Source: Blattamonas nauphoetae
Lineage: Eukaryota > Preaxostyla > Oxymonadida
Length of the DNA: 64,000 nucleotides
Direction: 5' to 3'
NCBI GenBank assembly: GCA_033064195.1
Contig: JARBJD010000122.1
Coordinates: forward strand, 1 to 64,000
In this document: piece by piece, positions 23,410 through 34,577 of the stretch
How positions within the stretch are numbered: the first letter of the stretch is position 1
Layout: every line of letters begins with the position of its first letter
Translations under genes and position numbers: made by a program
Notes under the pieces: model-generated
Seen by the model: the letters and a program-made list of their open reading frames with translations, nothing else
What the model was told of the DNA's origin: nothing
The model's database searches: none

Positions 23410-26400
23410 TCACCTACCCCATTTCCCCTTCGTCCTATTGTTCATAGGGCATCCCGGCGGCAAGGCAAGGTGCTGAATCCAACTTGCTTCCCCATCAAGA
23501 ATATCCTGATGGCAAAGTGGACATCTGGCGTACTCGCTCTCCGCAATCCGAATATTGCACTGTCCCGACGAGAGATGGGCCTGAACATGTCCCTGCAGCA
23601 CAGCTTCATGACATCTCGGACATTCGACAAACATGCTCTTCTGTCGACATTCATCCAACTTGTGCTCGTTCAAGAACTCCACTCTCACCACTCCCTGGCA
23701 CGCTGGACACTCAATCAGCATGGGACACTCATAAGCTTGATGCCGTCGAAGGCCTGTCTGATCCCAGCTGTCGTTCTGCTCGCCACAGAACTCACAAAAC
23801 GACGACGAGTTCAGTCCTTCGAAGCCGTCCTTCTGATTCTTCTTTCTTTCGTTCCGCATCCGAACGAGAGCGTCATCCCGCTGCATCGTGCTGACTTTGT
23901 GTGTTGGGGAGGGCTCAGCGAGGCGGGATTGTTCGGCGAGGGCGAGCGAGATGTGGCGATTGTGGGCCGCTGTCTCCATCGCCTTGTCGAGCTGCTGTTT
24001 GATGGCCGGGCGGATGAAGAGTGTCTGCATGAAGGAGGTGACGGGTTCGGGGTGTGTGGTGTAGAGTTGAACTGGACGAGAAGGAAGGAGAGATGATGAT
24101 GATGATGATGAAAGACGAGAATGAAACAAGATGAATGAAGAAGAACAGCGAGAATCGAACAACACGGCAAAACACCAAAACTCGGCACACTGAACAGTTC
24201 CTTGCCTCTCATCCTGACCGAATCGTCGGCATGTTCCTGCGACGCGAACGCCGTCTTCATCAGCCTCGTCAGAACGCCAGCCCGCTCCTTCTCCGTCCCC
24301 TTCCCCACCCTCTCCATCTCGCCCAACTTCTCTCCCACCGCCTTCATCCCCACAATCCGCGCGCAGATCTGCTTCGGGGTCTGATCCGGTTTGATCGAAT
24401 TCACAATTTTGTTATCTGTCTGCACTTTTCGTTCCGCAAACATGAAATCTGAGAAGAGACAGGCAGCGACAGTGGAGAGGATGGCGGGAGTGTTCGTCGC
24501 TTCCACAATCTCCTTCGTGCAGACACTCGACGCCTGCGCAACAGCCGAGATCGGGTCCCCCATTCTTTGGAAGATGGGGCCAAAACACGACTGAATGACG
24601 ATCGGATAGAGCTGTCGGAAGGGAAGGGAGAGTTTGTACAGAGCGACGACAGTCTTCATCAGTGCGGTGTACACTTTGCCGTTCTTTTCCGTTCGAATGT
24701 GGTCTTCCAAAAGAAGCAGGACGCCCTTCACCATCTTCTCCACTTCGGGAGGAACAAGCACAATCGCTCGTCCACCGCCTGTGTCGCTTTTCGACGCCAA
24801 TTCATTCACTTGACGGGTGGCTTCGTTGAAACCCTGCTCTCTTCGGAGATATTCCGAGCTCAGCACGTCAGCCACACACTTCTCTCCCAAAACAGCAACA
24901 CTTTGATCGTACGCGTCCATCTGCGCATCTGTCAGTCCGCTTCCCTCGTTCATCCGCACTGCCTTGTCCACAACGTCAGCCATCTTCGGTTTTGGCTGAG
25001 GTGGCTTCACGCCCACTGCCTTTCTTTTCAGAAAAGGCTTGCGAGTGGTCGGAGCTGATCCTCGCTCTGAATTATCTGTCCCATCGCCGACTCCAGACTT
25101 CTTCTTCTCTGCCTCCCATTCCGCTTCCCAGTTGTACGCACTGTTCCCTCCAACTTTGATTTCATCGTTGCCCGCTGGTTGTGAATTCGGTTTAGAGTTC
25201 GGCTGATTCAGACGCGTGGGAGGGTCATTGGCGGTGTCTGAGACTTCGTTCAGCTCAGCTCGGAAGGCGCTAAATTTGGAGGTCGGTGGTTTTTCCGGCT
25301 CCTTCTCCGATGGTGGGAGGGCTTCATTTTGATCGTCCATTTGTTGAGCAAAGATAGTTCTTCGCTTTCCGCGTGCCTGTGCGGAAGACGATTTCGACTG
25401 CTCATTGAAAATAGATTGAGGTTGATCAGAAGACGAATCGTGGAAGAATCCAGCGCTTTTCTGGACTGATTGCTTTCCCATCAACAGACACTCCTTTCTG
25501 ACATCATCCTCCTCTTTCTTAAGCCTGTCAGCTTCAGTATAATTCTCGTTGATAATTGCTTCTCGTTTTTGTCGAACAAGATCGGCCAAAAGAGCGCCTC
25601 TTTCGCTGAGCCGTTGGATGATTTCGCGAAGGCGTTTGGCTTCTTCATAATCTTCATTTGAGACTGCTTCTTCTTTAAGGAGATTAATTTCCATGATTTG
25701 GCGAGCCGTGACTTCGTCAAATCCCTGCTTGGCAAGTTGGTCCATTCCAGCAGTTTGGATTTGGGTGTGTGATGAAGTACCTTGTGAAAACTGATTTTGA
25801 CCGAAGATAGTCGAGGGAGCTGCGGAACCAGGCATGAATGTTGATGGAGTCTGGCTAAACCCGGCTGTAGAAGGAGAGATTGCGTTTTGGTTTGGTTGAT
25901 TCAAAACACTGTTGCTTCCTGGGGTGAAGCCATTCTGATTCGTAAAAGTGAAAGGAGCGGTTGGAGGAGGGAGATTTGAAGGTCTTTCCATGATTTTGGA
26001 GGAGAAGTGTGGGGTATTGACCTGAAAAGAGCCTTGTGATTGAGTGCGAATGACATACAGGTCCTTGTTGGTTTAATAGATATTGATTTTGGGATTGTTG
26101 AAGGATAGGTGTTCCTTCAATCTTGATAGAACGGATACCAACCTGATCGACACAAGAAATGAACGAATGTGTATTTCAAACTTGTCGAGTGGGATTGTAC
26201 TCGTTACTATGAGGTTCTGAAAATGTTAGCTTCACCAACTGAGCATATGTATCCATTGAAAACGATTTCAATTCATTGCATTGAAATCTGTTCGCAATAT
26301 TTGTATCGAAATGTGTTTTTCTGGAAGAAACAGATTTTGTGACGAATAAAGCAAATCTGGACGGTCATACCCCAGTGAAACAAATCTACATGAGAATGGA

Positions 26401-26724
26401 GAGACAGGCGGTGATCCGTCAGGTGTTGTACCAACTGATAGTTCCACAGTTTGAGAAATTTTGTATTCATGTGACAAAATATGAACAGCATTGAGCTTAT
26501 AGACGCCAGTTCCAAGTTGGACAATAATCTCTTGAGGATATTGACCATATCTGCGATATTGAGGAACGATAAGGAAAAGATCAAGAAAATGTAAGTGACT
26601 CAAACGGGACTGACTGCCATCCAGGGTTCTGTTCTGGTGGCAAAGTAAGATTTGCAACAGGCCTATTTGGATCCTCTGAGGTGTATGAGGCAATCTGGAA
26701 TGGAATTCCAGCTGTTGTTAACAT
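23410..26724 (-). CDS. CEP104: CEP104-like ciliary tip / centrosomal protein
   Basis: A microtubule plus-end and ciliary tip protein. Six exons restore one frame of about 1,006 residues (human about 925): 26,724-26,600, 26,550-26,371, 26,320-26,182, 26,142-26,059, 26,021-24,191 and 24,071-23,410. The N-terminal jelly roll is readable (NPGWQSVPF, YPQEIIVQLGTGVYKLN, HILSHEYKI, CNELKSFSMDTYAQLVKLTF). Then comes a Pro/Gln/Ser linker, coiled coils with the paired motif YEEAKRLREII / YTEADRLKKEE, a TOG-like alpha-helical domain (VPPEVEKMVKGVLLLLEDHI onward) and C-terminal zinc fingers (CEFCGEQND, CPACQGVV, CPRCHEAV, CPLCHQDIL, ending PGCPMNNR). Phases of all five introns agree. The last intron (24,072-24,190) is longer and holds a short (gat)n run. 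The gene implies a flagellated cell or a retained axoneme. Confidence 0.93.
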
Positions 26725-26852
26725 TTTGAATTTTGATAGCCCATTCTAAAATCTTCTGAATGGTTTGAGACAAGAAATGGATTCCACTTCTTTTCTCCAA
26801 GTCAACGAATATCATAATAAAACAATATATATGAAATGAAGATAATGAAGAC

Positions 26853-27752
26853 TCAGAAATCAAGAAACCAAGACATAACAATGGCACGACTATTGATGCT
26901 GAAAAAGCTAAATATTTCACCGGGTTCGAGGGACGCCCCTGCGAGGGACGTATGTGTTATTTTGATTTGCCCACATTTTGAATCGTCGTGTGTGAAAGCC
27001 GCAGAGCTGTCGAGATGAATAAAATGGGAGCAGACCTTTGCCATAATCATCAAACATAGAATCCAAATAAGGATGGTATTGATTAGTGTGAAGACCGTCA
27101 TTACAGTTGCTAAATAATCACAATACGAGAATTGGTATGATCGTGAGCCTAATCTGGGAATACAGACCTTGTTCTTCCAAAAACCAGTAATAAATAAGAA
27201 GAGGAACAGCATAGCCGACAGCTGACAGGAGTATGAGGATTGCCACTGTCGAGAAGATGAGTGCCGGAATGTCGTATTGTTTCGGTTTGTACCTGTGCCA
27301 TCTACAGATCGGCTGAGAGGCATGGTGAAGAAGAAGAACATACTTGAAGTTTGTGATCAACCTGATAATCTGTATGGCAGATTTCGCATTCTGGATGAGA
27401 TGGAAGAATGGAGTGTGAAGTGGAGTGAGGAGGATACCAAGCCAATTCTCTTTATTGTTGCGATTGGATTGAAGCCACTCTGATAAACATTCCATATGGA
27501 CCTATGAAGAGATTTACGAGCACAATAACCAGATATATGGGGATATGAGAGTTCGATCTGAGAAAAACATACGTATCCGATAGAACCGGCACATTGACAT
27601 GGGCGATAAAGAGGTGATTCCTCATCTCCCATGAGACAGATTTTGCAGACTGGAGCCTGATCTTCTGCCATCAGGGACAAGCTTGGTCGAAGAGAAATGA
27701 AATGTTGGGGATTAATCTGTGCCGGAGAAAAAACAACGTCCATAGATTTCAA
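26853..27752 (-). CDS. RING-CH (MARCH-type) membrane E3 ubiquitin ligase
   Basis: Five exons joined by four short introns: 27,502-27,572 (71 bp), 27,391-27,437 (47 bp), 27,313-27,343 (31 bp) and 27,110-27,167 (58 bp). The joined protein has a complete C4HC3 RING-CH: CKICLMGDEESPLYRPCQC, then VHMECLSEWLQ, then ECEICHTDY, with the Trp between them. Two hydrophobic segments follow (ALIFSTVAILILLSAVGYAV and VFTLINTILIWILCLMIM), giving the usual membrane hairpin. The start is either 27,752 (230 residues) or MAEDQAPVCKICL at 27,671 (203 residues); the second puts the RING at the N terminus as is common. The stop codon is at 26,853. It is 65 bp downstream of the PPIP5K stop in the same strand block. 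Confidence 0.88.
27313..27343 (-). other. 31-bp intron in the RING-CH gene
   Basis: GTATGTTCTTC to CCTCTCAG. Removing it joins HKLQ to PICRWHRYKPKQYD in frame, while the alternative acceptors nearby give wrong phases. At 31 bp it is among the smaller spliceosomal introns known in any eukaryote. Confidence 0.7.
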
Positions 27753-27816
27753 AAAGTTGAAAATAATAAAGATATATTTCAGTGAAATGCTGTTAGAAAA
27801 TCAAGAACATCTAAAA

Positions 27817-30800
27817 TCAATTGAATGACAGGATCGACCTTAAGTCGTTGAGGGAGAGTGTCTCATTGAGCAGGAAGGGAGGTTCGATAGGAAGAGCATG
27901 CGACTGCCCCACATCAAGCTTTGGGTTTGTATTAATGGCCCCAGAAGAAAGATACAGCTCAATTCGGTACTCCTTCGACGCATCAGCTTCGTAAACTTTG
28001 AACAGAAAATGGGTCAGGTAGTCCAAATCCCCAATTTCCTCTCGATCCATCAAGAACCCATCCACGCCCGACAGCATGAGCAAGTTGAGGAGGCCGTGGA
28101 TGTGGGATTCCGATGTGAAGTACAGTTTCATTTGTGGGCCAGATTCAAACGCGGCCTGTTCGATCGATGTGATGATGTCTTTGAACAGCGGGCCAGCGAT
28201 GCTCGCCCCGAGACTCTGCTTGTCTGTCCGCGACACTCCAAACTCTTGCGTGACCCAGAAGTCAGCCAGCGAGCGACAGTTGGAGATGAGTTCCTCCATC
28301 GGGACTGAGAGGGTTTCGAGGATAGTCTTCATGTGAAGCACATCAAAGCGAAGGCAGTCGTAAATATCACCGATTTTGGTGACATCCCACGTGTCTGTGT
28401 CTGTGTCGTGCAGATCGACAGACACCTTCTGCCAGCGATGCAGGAGAGAACGGAACGTCTCGTGTTCGCACATCGGAACATAAAACTGTGTTGGATCGAA
28501 CTTCTCGACTGTTTTGCTCAGATGCTCGCAGAGTGTTCGTATTCCCTTGTCCAGCTTGATCAGTCTTGCCAGCGGATTGCCCAGCTTCTTCAGACCCCAC
28601 GGATACGATCGGAGGACGTCGGGAATGAGGGACCCAGTGAAGTTGAAGTGGGTGCTGAGTTCGAAAGGGATGGAGAGTTTGTATGTGTGTGATCGTTTCT
28701 CTTGTGAGGTTGCTGCAGTCAGTTCCATCGTGGCTTCGAAGTGGCCGTGTTCGGTGAGGTCTGGGTTCTGCTGCCTCACAACCTCCACTCGACTCTCCAC
28801 AAGATGCATCGCGTCCTCGAGCAGTCTGAGTTTGGAGATCTCTCTGTCGTTCTGGTTGACTTGGTCAGTCACCTGCGACAGAGCCAGTCGTGCTGACGGC
28901 GGGAGGGGCAGAGAGAAATCGTAGTTGCAGAGCATGATCTTCGACATCCGCTCCTTCGTTCGGAGAAGCATCTCTCGCGCTTCGTCGCTGATTGTGTCGA
29001 GCAGGTCTGAGGAGTACGTCAGGTCAGCTGGATCGTGCGCGTCTGATCCGAAGAGCGATTCGGTGAATGCCCGCGCTGTCCTTTCCACTCGCCTCTCCCC
29101 GTTTGTGTAAACATGCAGATTCTCCAAGAACAGATTTGCTTCTGCCTTGTCCTCAGGCAGCACAGCGTGGTTGAAGAGATGGCCGAGCGAGTGAGCTTGA
29201 TGATACCCAGCGTGTGTCAAACTTCCTCCCCACTTCACAATCAGCTGAGCTTCCTTGACAAACACGAGCATGGCGACTGTCGGCGTCTCCATCGACAGCC
29301 CCTGATCGAAGACGAACGCGTTGTTCGAAATCGGACTCGACTCCATCACTTGGCCCGGTGGAAGCGACGTTCTTCGGACATCGCTGAAGAGCGGGGAGTG
29401 GACGACTGTGCTGTTTGGTGACACAACTCGGTCTTCCGCCTCGTACGGGTAACTCAAACGAGGGACGACTGGCTGGGGACCTCTCATCCGCGTCAGAGGG
29501 ATGGTGTGAATGGAGTACCGCTGTCTGTGGTTGATAGAAGTCATTCCGAGTCGCATGTTGTGTCCAGGGAACGACACCCTCACCAACCTCACCTCGACTT
29601 TCGTCGGCTTGACCTGAACTTTCGTCCCAACATAGTTCTTGTCAAGAACGGAGTGAAGGTTGAGCATAGCTTCGTACACGTCTGTTTGTTTCTGTTTGAG
29701 TGACAGGACTGATCCCGTCTTCTTTCCATGGCCTTCTTGTTGCATGTCTTGGATGATCTCTCCAACAATGTTGATGATGTGTTCGAACTCCTCGCTTTTG
29801 AATTCCTGCTTCAATAAAATATTCTTTGGCCACTGCACGATGTCGGGAGAGATCTTGTTGACGTCATCAGCGATTCCCATTTCGACCATCTTCCCTCGAA
29901 GTTGAGCGACTGTTTCGTCGAAGTTCTTTTTGGTGCATTCCAGCGAGTGCAGTGTGTGACATTCCTCCAACCTCACGCCAGGCCCGATCTGCATCGCTTT
30001 CTCGTCTGACGGGAAGAAAGCGTTCACCAGCTTCTCGTTCTCCACTTTCATCTTCATTTTCTGCTTGGGCTTCCTGTCGCCATGTCGAAACACTCCAAAA
30101 ATGCCTTTCAAAGTCTCTTTCTGAGTGGGCTTCTGAACAAGACTGAGCAACTTCTCGCTCGCATCGTGTTTTGAGAACCCTTCGTGCAGCACGACAGGCG
30201 CGTTGAGCGGAAGACAGTGCGACGGTCCAACATCCTGAAACGGGTTGTCTGAGAGTCCAGTCGAGAGGTTCACTTCACACCAGATCTTTCCGGCTGTGTT
30301 TGAGTAAATCTTGAACATGACGAAACTGGAATAGTTCACCTCGCCGAACGACGAGAGGGAGTCGGAGTGGAGGCCGGGGATGTTGGACAGGATCATCTGG
30401 TCAATCGTGCACATCAGTTGGGAGTCTTCCACGAACAGAAAATGGGATTCTGGTTTGGAATCGGGCGTTGTCTTTAAGAACTCGTCGGCAATCCACTCGA
30501 TCAGCTTGCCAGCGAAATGCGACGATGTGACAAGTCTCTCCTTTCTCAGAATTCCGTAACTCAGCCCACACATGAACTGAGCAAGAGGAGCAACGAGAGT
30601 GAAGAGCGGGGACAGGATCTTTCGAAGGAACGGATTGTGGGTGATGTCCCACTTCAAATTCTGATAAATTGCGATCACCGCATTTGTGTTCCACTGACCG
30701 TGTGCCAGTCTGAGCGACCTGGCCAATGTCTTGTACCGCTTCTTGATCAGCTGAAGCGCCTCTCCCCCACACCCCTTCTCCACCGTGACCTGGGGATGTG

Positions 30801-33800
30801 TCGCTTTGATGGAGTGCTTCTTTGAGGGAGGCGACGGAGGCTTGTTGATGGACGAACTGTGGTGCGACTTTGACGAACTGACTGCGAATGACTTCGATCT
30901 TGGAATCGAGCTGGATGTTGTGAGAGGCGTGTTCGCTGCGGTTTGCACAAACGACCCAACATTTCTGATGTCTGTGTTGGTCTGTGGTGGTTCCATGGAG
31001 GAGAATGAGGGGTGGGTGTGAGTGGGTGTTTTCGACATCGCAGGCACGTACGAATGCTCATCGTGCGGACGAGTAATCGTGAACGACGACGCATTTCGAG
31101 AGATGAGGTGGCTGGTGTCGAAGGGGACTGGAGAGGACGGTGGCGGGATGAAAGATTTGGGCGGGATCGGCCGAGTGTTTGATGGTGATTGTTGTGGGAT
31201 TTGAAACTGCTTAATTGGGAGCATCGTAAAGTCTGTGATCGGAGCGGCCTGACCCGGGGATGACTGGCTGAAGGGAGTCTGAGGGTAGAGAGGCGATCGT
31301 GGAGTGCTGACGAGGCTGCTTGTCTCGTTGCTCGTGTTGATGTCGTGTCGTGGGGTGACTAGAATGATATTTGAGTCCTGCTGCTGGATGTGTGTGATTG
31401 GGGGCGACGACATTTCCTCCAACTTCGCCAGATCCTTCTTCTTCCGCTGGTCCTCACAAATCAATTCCAACGTCGACGTCACCTTCTTCAACTCGGAATC
31501 AATATTCTTCAATCTCTGCTGCGGGTTTCCGAGTTTCTTCAGACCGCTGCTCAAAAGAACAGCGATGACTGGATTTTCGTAATCTTCGCTTTCAAAGTCG
31601 CCGTACTTCCGATCGACAATCAACACATTCCTCAGAATCGTTCCTGTGTTGAGCTGCTGCATTCTCGCCTTCTCACTCTGTGATGGCTGCAGCAGTGCAT
31701 CTCCGACGACGACAGTCGCACTTCCCGGCCACTTTGTCTCCCTCCCCATCATCAACTTGTTCGGATTGTCCAACTCCATCAATTTTGGGTCAGAGCCGTA
31801 CTCGCCTGTGAAGAACGACTCACAAAACGCGATGGAAGTGACCTGCGACCTTCTCTTGAACCCCGTGTGGATGTGGCTGTTGTTGATGAACTGCTGGCCT
31901 CGCTCGTTTGCGCTTCCCAACCCAAGTCCCGTCGCCCCTTCCCCATCCTCCTCCCTTTTCGTCCCATCCAGATAGAACGACCGCATCATCTTCCCAATCG
32001 TCTGCGCTGTCTTGAACCCAGCGTGGCTGATCGTTCCTCCCCAACTCACTGTCACAAGAACGTATTCATCTCTATCGTCTTCCGAGGCACTTGCTGCGAC
32101 TGTTCCTGTTTCACTGGTCACACTTGACGAGCGTGTTCGGGTGAACTCGTGCTTCTCTGCGAACTCTCTCGATCTGTGTGAGTGTTTGTTCGGTCCTCTG
32201 AATAGCGTTTTGATCTTCCCTTTCTTGTTCAGATGTGCCGTCCGAACTTCCACCTTCAGTCCCCTGCTCTTGTTCTCGATGACAGGGACGAGTGTCTGCA
32301 ACATCATGATTGTGGCTCGCGAACTCGACGAGATCTCGTTTGCACCTCTCAGAGCGTCGCCTTCTTCGTCGCTGTCTTCCAAAGCGGGCGATGTGCTCGA
32401 AGGGACAGATTCGTCGTTGGGAATGTTGTCTTCGTTTTCGTACATGGCGAGATCTTCCTTCAAAACTTCGACGATTTGGAGAAATACACCAGGCTCGTTC
32501 TTTATTGAGATATAGAACCCTGTTCGTCGATGGGATATTTCTTCTGAGGTTGTGTGAGGCGAGTTAAGGGTGATTATCGACGGGAACGGCTTGGCATCGT
32601 TGTCCTTCATCTTGAACGACCAATGAGGCTGTGTAGGGTCGACTACACTTGAACTGTATGGACTATCAGTCGAGGCGACCCTTTCACTGAGCTGTCGGAA
32701 GAATTTGACGACTTGGGGGAATGTTCGAGATGACACGACGACCTTCTGTTTGTGTTTGGGCTCGTTCTCCGCAAATTGAAGAAGAGTGATTGTTTTCATC
32801 AATGTGGCGTCTTTTCTGTCGGCATCTGTGATTGAGAGGTCTTGGGATTGCTTCAGACGGGCTTTGACTTGAAGAATGAGGTTTCGGATGATCCGAGCCA
32901 CACTCTCGTAATAATTCGGATCGCCCTTCACAAATGACCATCCGTTGACATCACAGACAAGACTTCGTGTTTTCTTTGATTGTGGTTCTGTCACTCTGAG
33001 AAAATCGAAGCCACAGACGCGCTGTTTGAAGACTCGACCAATCAGCTGTGCGTAACGGCGTTCTTCTTCAGTTGTTGGTGTTATATGTCTGATTTCTTTC
33101 TTTTGAGAGTCTCGTTCAACTATACCATCTTTGGTCGGTGTTTTGCGAAGTTCACAATGAATGTAATTTGGAAGAACGGCGTAGGCCTTAACGTCCATAT
33201 CTCTGTCCACCTGGAGGAATTCCTCATAGACATAGGACTGATCTTCGCGGATTGTCGTCACAGTTCGGTCAAATTGGCTGGACATATTCCCAATTTTTCG
33301 GAAAAGCTTTCGAACACCTCCACCGTGCGACGCAGGGTAATGGAGCCAGATATCATGGTTCTCTGAATAAAGAGGCTTTTCCATACATGGCTTGTGGATA
33401 ATCTGCTGACCGATGATGAGAAAGTCGCCGTGGTCGATGGGGATGCAGTATGGATCTGGTTCTCCGTATTCGTTGCGGTAAACAACTGCATAGACAGGAA
33501 TAGGGATTGAGTGGGCACTGAGTTTCTGGTATATGGTGTCACGGCGGAAGAGATCCACTTGTCCTTCGAGGTCGTTGATTTGGAAGGGATTTCGGAGTTT
33601 GACGTATTGTATGGCTTTCTCAAGAGGAAAACCATCTGAAAAGAAGGATAAAAGAACATCACAAAGAGGCCATTCAGTGATTGGTTTTTCTTTGATGACA
33701 ATATCTCCAAAAATGACGACACGAATATCACCGTGTTCTTCAATGCGACGGAGGATCTCTTTCATATGCCGAGAACGAGCTTTTTTGTCCATACAACAAA

Positions 33801-34413
33801 CTCCAAGGGTGAATGCCTGTTCTGTGTCGAATGTTAGTTTGTTTTTGTAGAGATCAACCGATGTTGGGGCTTGTTCCTTGAATTCCGAGCCATCGTCTCT
33901 AGCATCACGGCCGGGAGTGTTCACCATATCATCATGATCCATACTGTCGCTGTGGGCAGGACCTGGTGTGTTTGACTCTTCCGGAACTTCAGTGGATGGA
34001 ATTTGTGTGGTGGGTGGATGGAAGATCGAAACATCTCCACCTTCTTGACCAGAGGATGTTTTCGATGGATCATACACAGTGAGATTGACAAGAGATTGTT
34101 CACGATACGACTGGTCACGCGGTAAAGACGTATCCGAGGAACAAGCATCGTCTTGTTGGGGGCTCTCGCTACTACGACCATATTCCGTATCCGAAGAGTG
34201 GCCTTGAACGATTTTGACATAAGGCTTAGGTTCTTCTTGGAAAACGCCTGACTCTGCTTGGTAAAGTTGTTGTTGGAGTCGGAAAATGAGCTGTTGTTGT
34301 TCGGCAACCGTTTTTTGAAGTGCTTCAATGGCAGCATCTTTGTTGCAAATAATTTGATTGAGAGACGCTATATGTGAATCAAATGTGTGTGTAGAGTCCT
34401 CAGTGTTGTTCAT
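27817..34413 (-). CDS. PPIP5K: Diphosphoinositol pentakisphosphate kinase (Vip1/PPIP5K) with two tandem phosphatase modules
   Basis: This enzyme makes 1-InsP7/InsP8 inositol pyrophosphates with its ATP-grasp kinase and removes them with its histidine-acid-phosphatase-like part. The frame is intron-free, 2,198 residues. Residues about 1-55 are a Gln-rich coiled coil. The kinase at about 200-520 shows FGDIVIKEKPITEWP, HYPASHGGGVRKLFRKIGN, CELRKTPTKDGIVERDS and VCDVNGWSFVK. Two phosphatase-like modules follow. Module 1 (about 545-1420) has FAENEPKHKQK where RHGDRxPKQK is expected, then VSWGGTISHAGF, YQNLKWDITHN and a C-terminal LSTG...DVGPSHCLPL. Module 2 (about 1435-2198) has FRHGDRKPKQKMK, VKWGGSLTHAGY, DIYDCLRFDVLHM and LSSG...DVGQSHALPI. 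The usual family has one phosphatase module and 900-1,400 residues. The duplication and lost motif are what I see; a non-catalytic role for module 1 is inference. Confidence 0.92.
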   Translation of the reverse strand: MNNTEDSTHTFDSHIASLNQIICNKDAAIEALQKTVAEQQQLIFRLQQQLYQAESGVFQEEPKPYVKIVQGHSSDTEYGRSSESPQQDDACSSDTSLPRDQSYREQSLVNLTVYDPSKTSSGQEGGDVSIFHPPTTQIPSTEVPEESNTPGPAHSDSMDHDDMVNTPGRDARDDGSEFKEQAPTSVDLYKNKLTFDTEQAFTLGVCCMDKKARSRHMKEILRRIEEHGDIRVVIFGDIVIKEKPITEWPLCDVLLSFFSDGFPLEKAIQYVKLRNPFQINDLEGQVDLFRRDTIYQKLSAHSIPIPVYAVVYRNEYGEPDPYCIPIDHGDFLIIGQQIIHKPCMEKPLYSENHDIWLHYPASHGGGVRKLFRKIGNMSSQFDRTVTTIREDQSYVYEEFLQVDRDMDVKAYAVLPNYIHCELRKTPTKDGIVERDSQKKEIRHITPTTEEERRYAQLIGRVFKQRVCGFDFLRVTEPQSKKTRSLVCDVNGWSFVKGDPNYYESVARIIRNLILQVKARLKQSQDLSITDADRKDATLMKTITLLQFAENEPKHKQKVVVSSRTFPQVVKFFRQLSERVASTDSPYSSSVVDPTQPHWSFKMKDNDAKPFPSIITLNSPHTTSEEISHRRTGFYISIKNEPGVFLQIVEVLKEDLAMYENEDNIPNDESVPSSTSPALEDSDEEGDALRGANEISSSSRATIMMLQTLVPVIENKSRGLKVEVRTAHLNKKGKIKTLFRGPNKHSHRSREFAEKHEFTRTRSSSVTSETGTVAASASEDDRDEYVLVTVSWGGTISHAGFKTAQTIGKMMRSFYLDGTKREEDGEGATGLGLGSANERGQQFINNSHIHTGFKRRSQVTSIAFCESFFTGEYGSDPKLMELDNPNKLMMGRETKWPGSATVVVGDALLQPSQSEKARMQQLNTGTILRNVLIVDRKYGDFESEDYENPVIAVLLSSGLKKLGNPQQRLKNIDSELKKVTSTLELICEDQRKKKDLAKLEEMSSPPITHIQQQDSNIILVTPRHDINTSNETSSLVSTPRSPLYPQTPFSQSSPGQAAPITDFTMLPIKQFQIPQQSPSNTRPIPPKSFIPPPSSPVPFDTSHLISRNASSFTITRPHDEHSYVPAMSKTPTHTHPSFSSMEPPQTNTDIRNVGSFVQTAANTPLTTSSSIPRSKSFAVSSSKSHHSSSINKPPSPPSKKHSIKATHPQVTVEKGCGGEALQLIKKRYKTLARSLRLAHGQWNTNAVIAIYQNLKWDITHNPFLRKILSPLFTLVAPLAQFMCGLSYGILRKERLVTSSHFAGKLIEWIADEFLKTTPDSKPESHFLFVEDSQLMCTIDQMILSNIPGLHSDSLSSFGEVNYSSFVMFKIYSNTAGKIWCEVNLSTGLSDNPFQDVGPSHCLPLNAPVVLHEGFSKHDASEKLLSLVQKPTQKETLKGIFGVFRHGDRKPKQKMKMKVENEKLVNAFFPSDEKAMQIGPGVRLEECHTLHSLECTKKNFDETVAQLRGKMVEMGIADDVNKISPDIVQWPKNILLKQEFKSEEFEHIINIVGEIIQDMQQEGHGKKTGSVLSLKQKQTDVYEAMLNLHSVLDKNYVGTKVQVKPTKVEVRLVRVSFPGHNMRLGMTSINHRQRYSIHTIPLTRMRGPQPVVPRLSYPYEAEDRVVSPNSTVVHSPLFSDVRRTSLPPGQVMESSPISNNAFVFDQGLSMETPTVAMLVFVKEAQLIVKWGGSLTHAGYHQAHSLGHLFNHAVLPEDKAEANLFLENLHVYTNGERRVERTARAFTESLFGSDAHDPADLTYSSDLLDTISDEAREMLLRTKERMSKIMLCNYDFSLPLPPSARLALSQVTDQVNQNDREISKLRLLEDAMHLVESRVEVVRQQNPDLTEHGHFEATMELTAATSQEKRSHTYKLSIPFELSTHFNFTGSLIPDVLRSYPWGLKKLGNPLARLIKLDKGIRTLCEHLSKTVEKFDPTQFYVPMCEHETFRSLLHRWQKVSVDLHDTDTDTWDVTKIGDIYDCLRFDVLHMKTILETLSVPMEELISNCRSLADFWVTQEFGVSRTDKQSLGASIAGPLFKDIITSIEQAAFESGPQMKLYFTSESHIHGLLNLLMLSGVDGFLMDREEIGDLDYLTHFLFKVYEADASKEYRIELYLSSGAINTNPKLDVGQSHALPIEPPFLLNETLSLNDLRSILSFN

Positions 34414-34577
34414 GTGATTTGATCAAACCCACGAAATGCGTTCAGAAAATTGGGCAATGAAGCAGAAAAGTAATTGACATCGCGGATGAATGAATCAAAA
34501 ACAAAAATCGACATGTACACAGAGAACCAGCGAGATATCGTCAAAAAATTAAGACTTTGGCAACGAGGGAGATTAGC

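Noticed and set aside
28514-32515. Plus-strand frames opposite PPIP5K
   Set aside because: Shadow frames of a conserved minus-strand gene.
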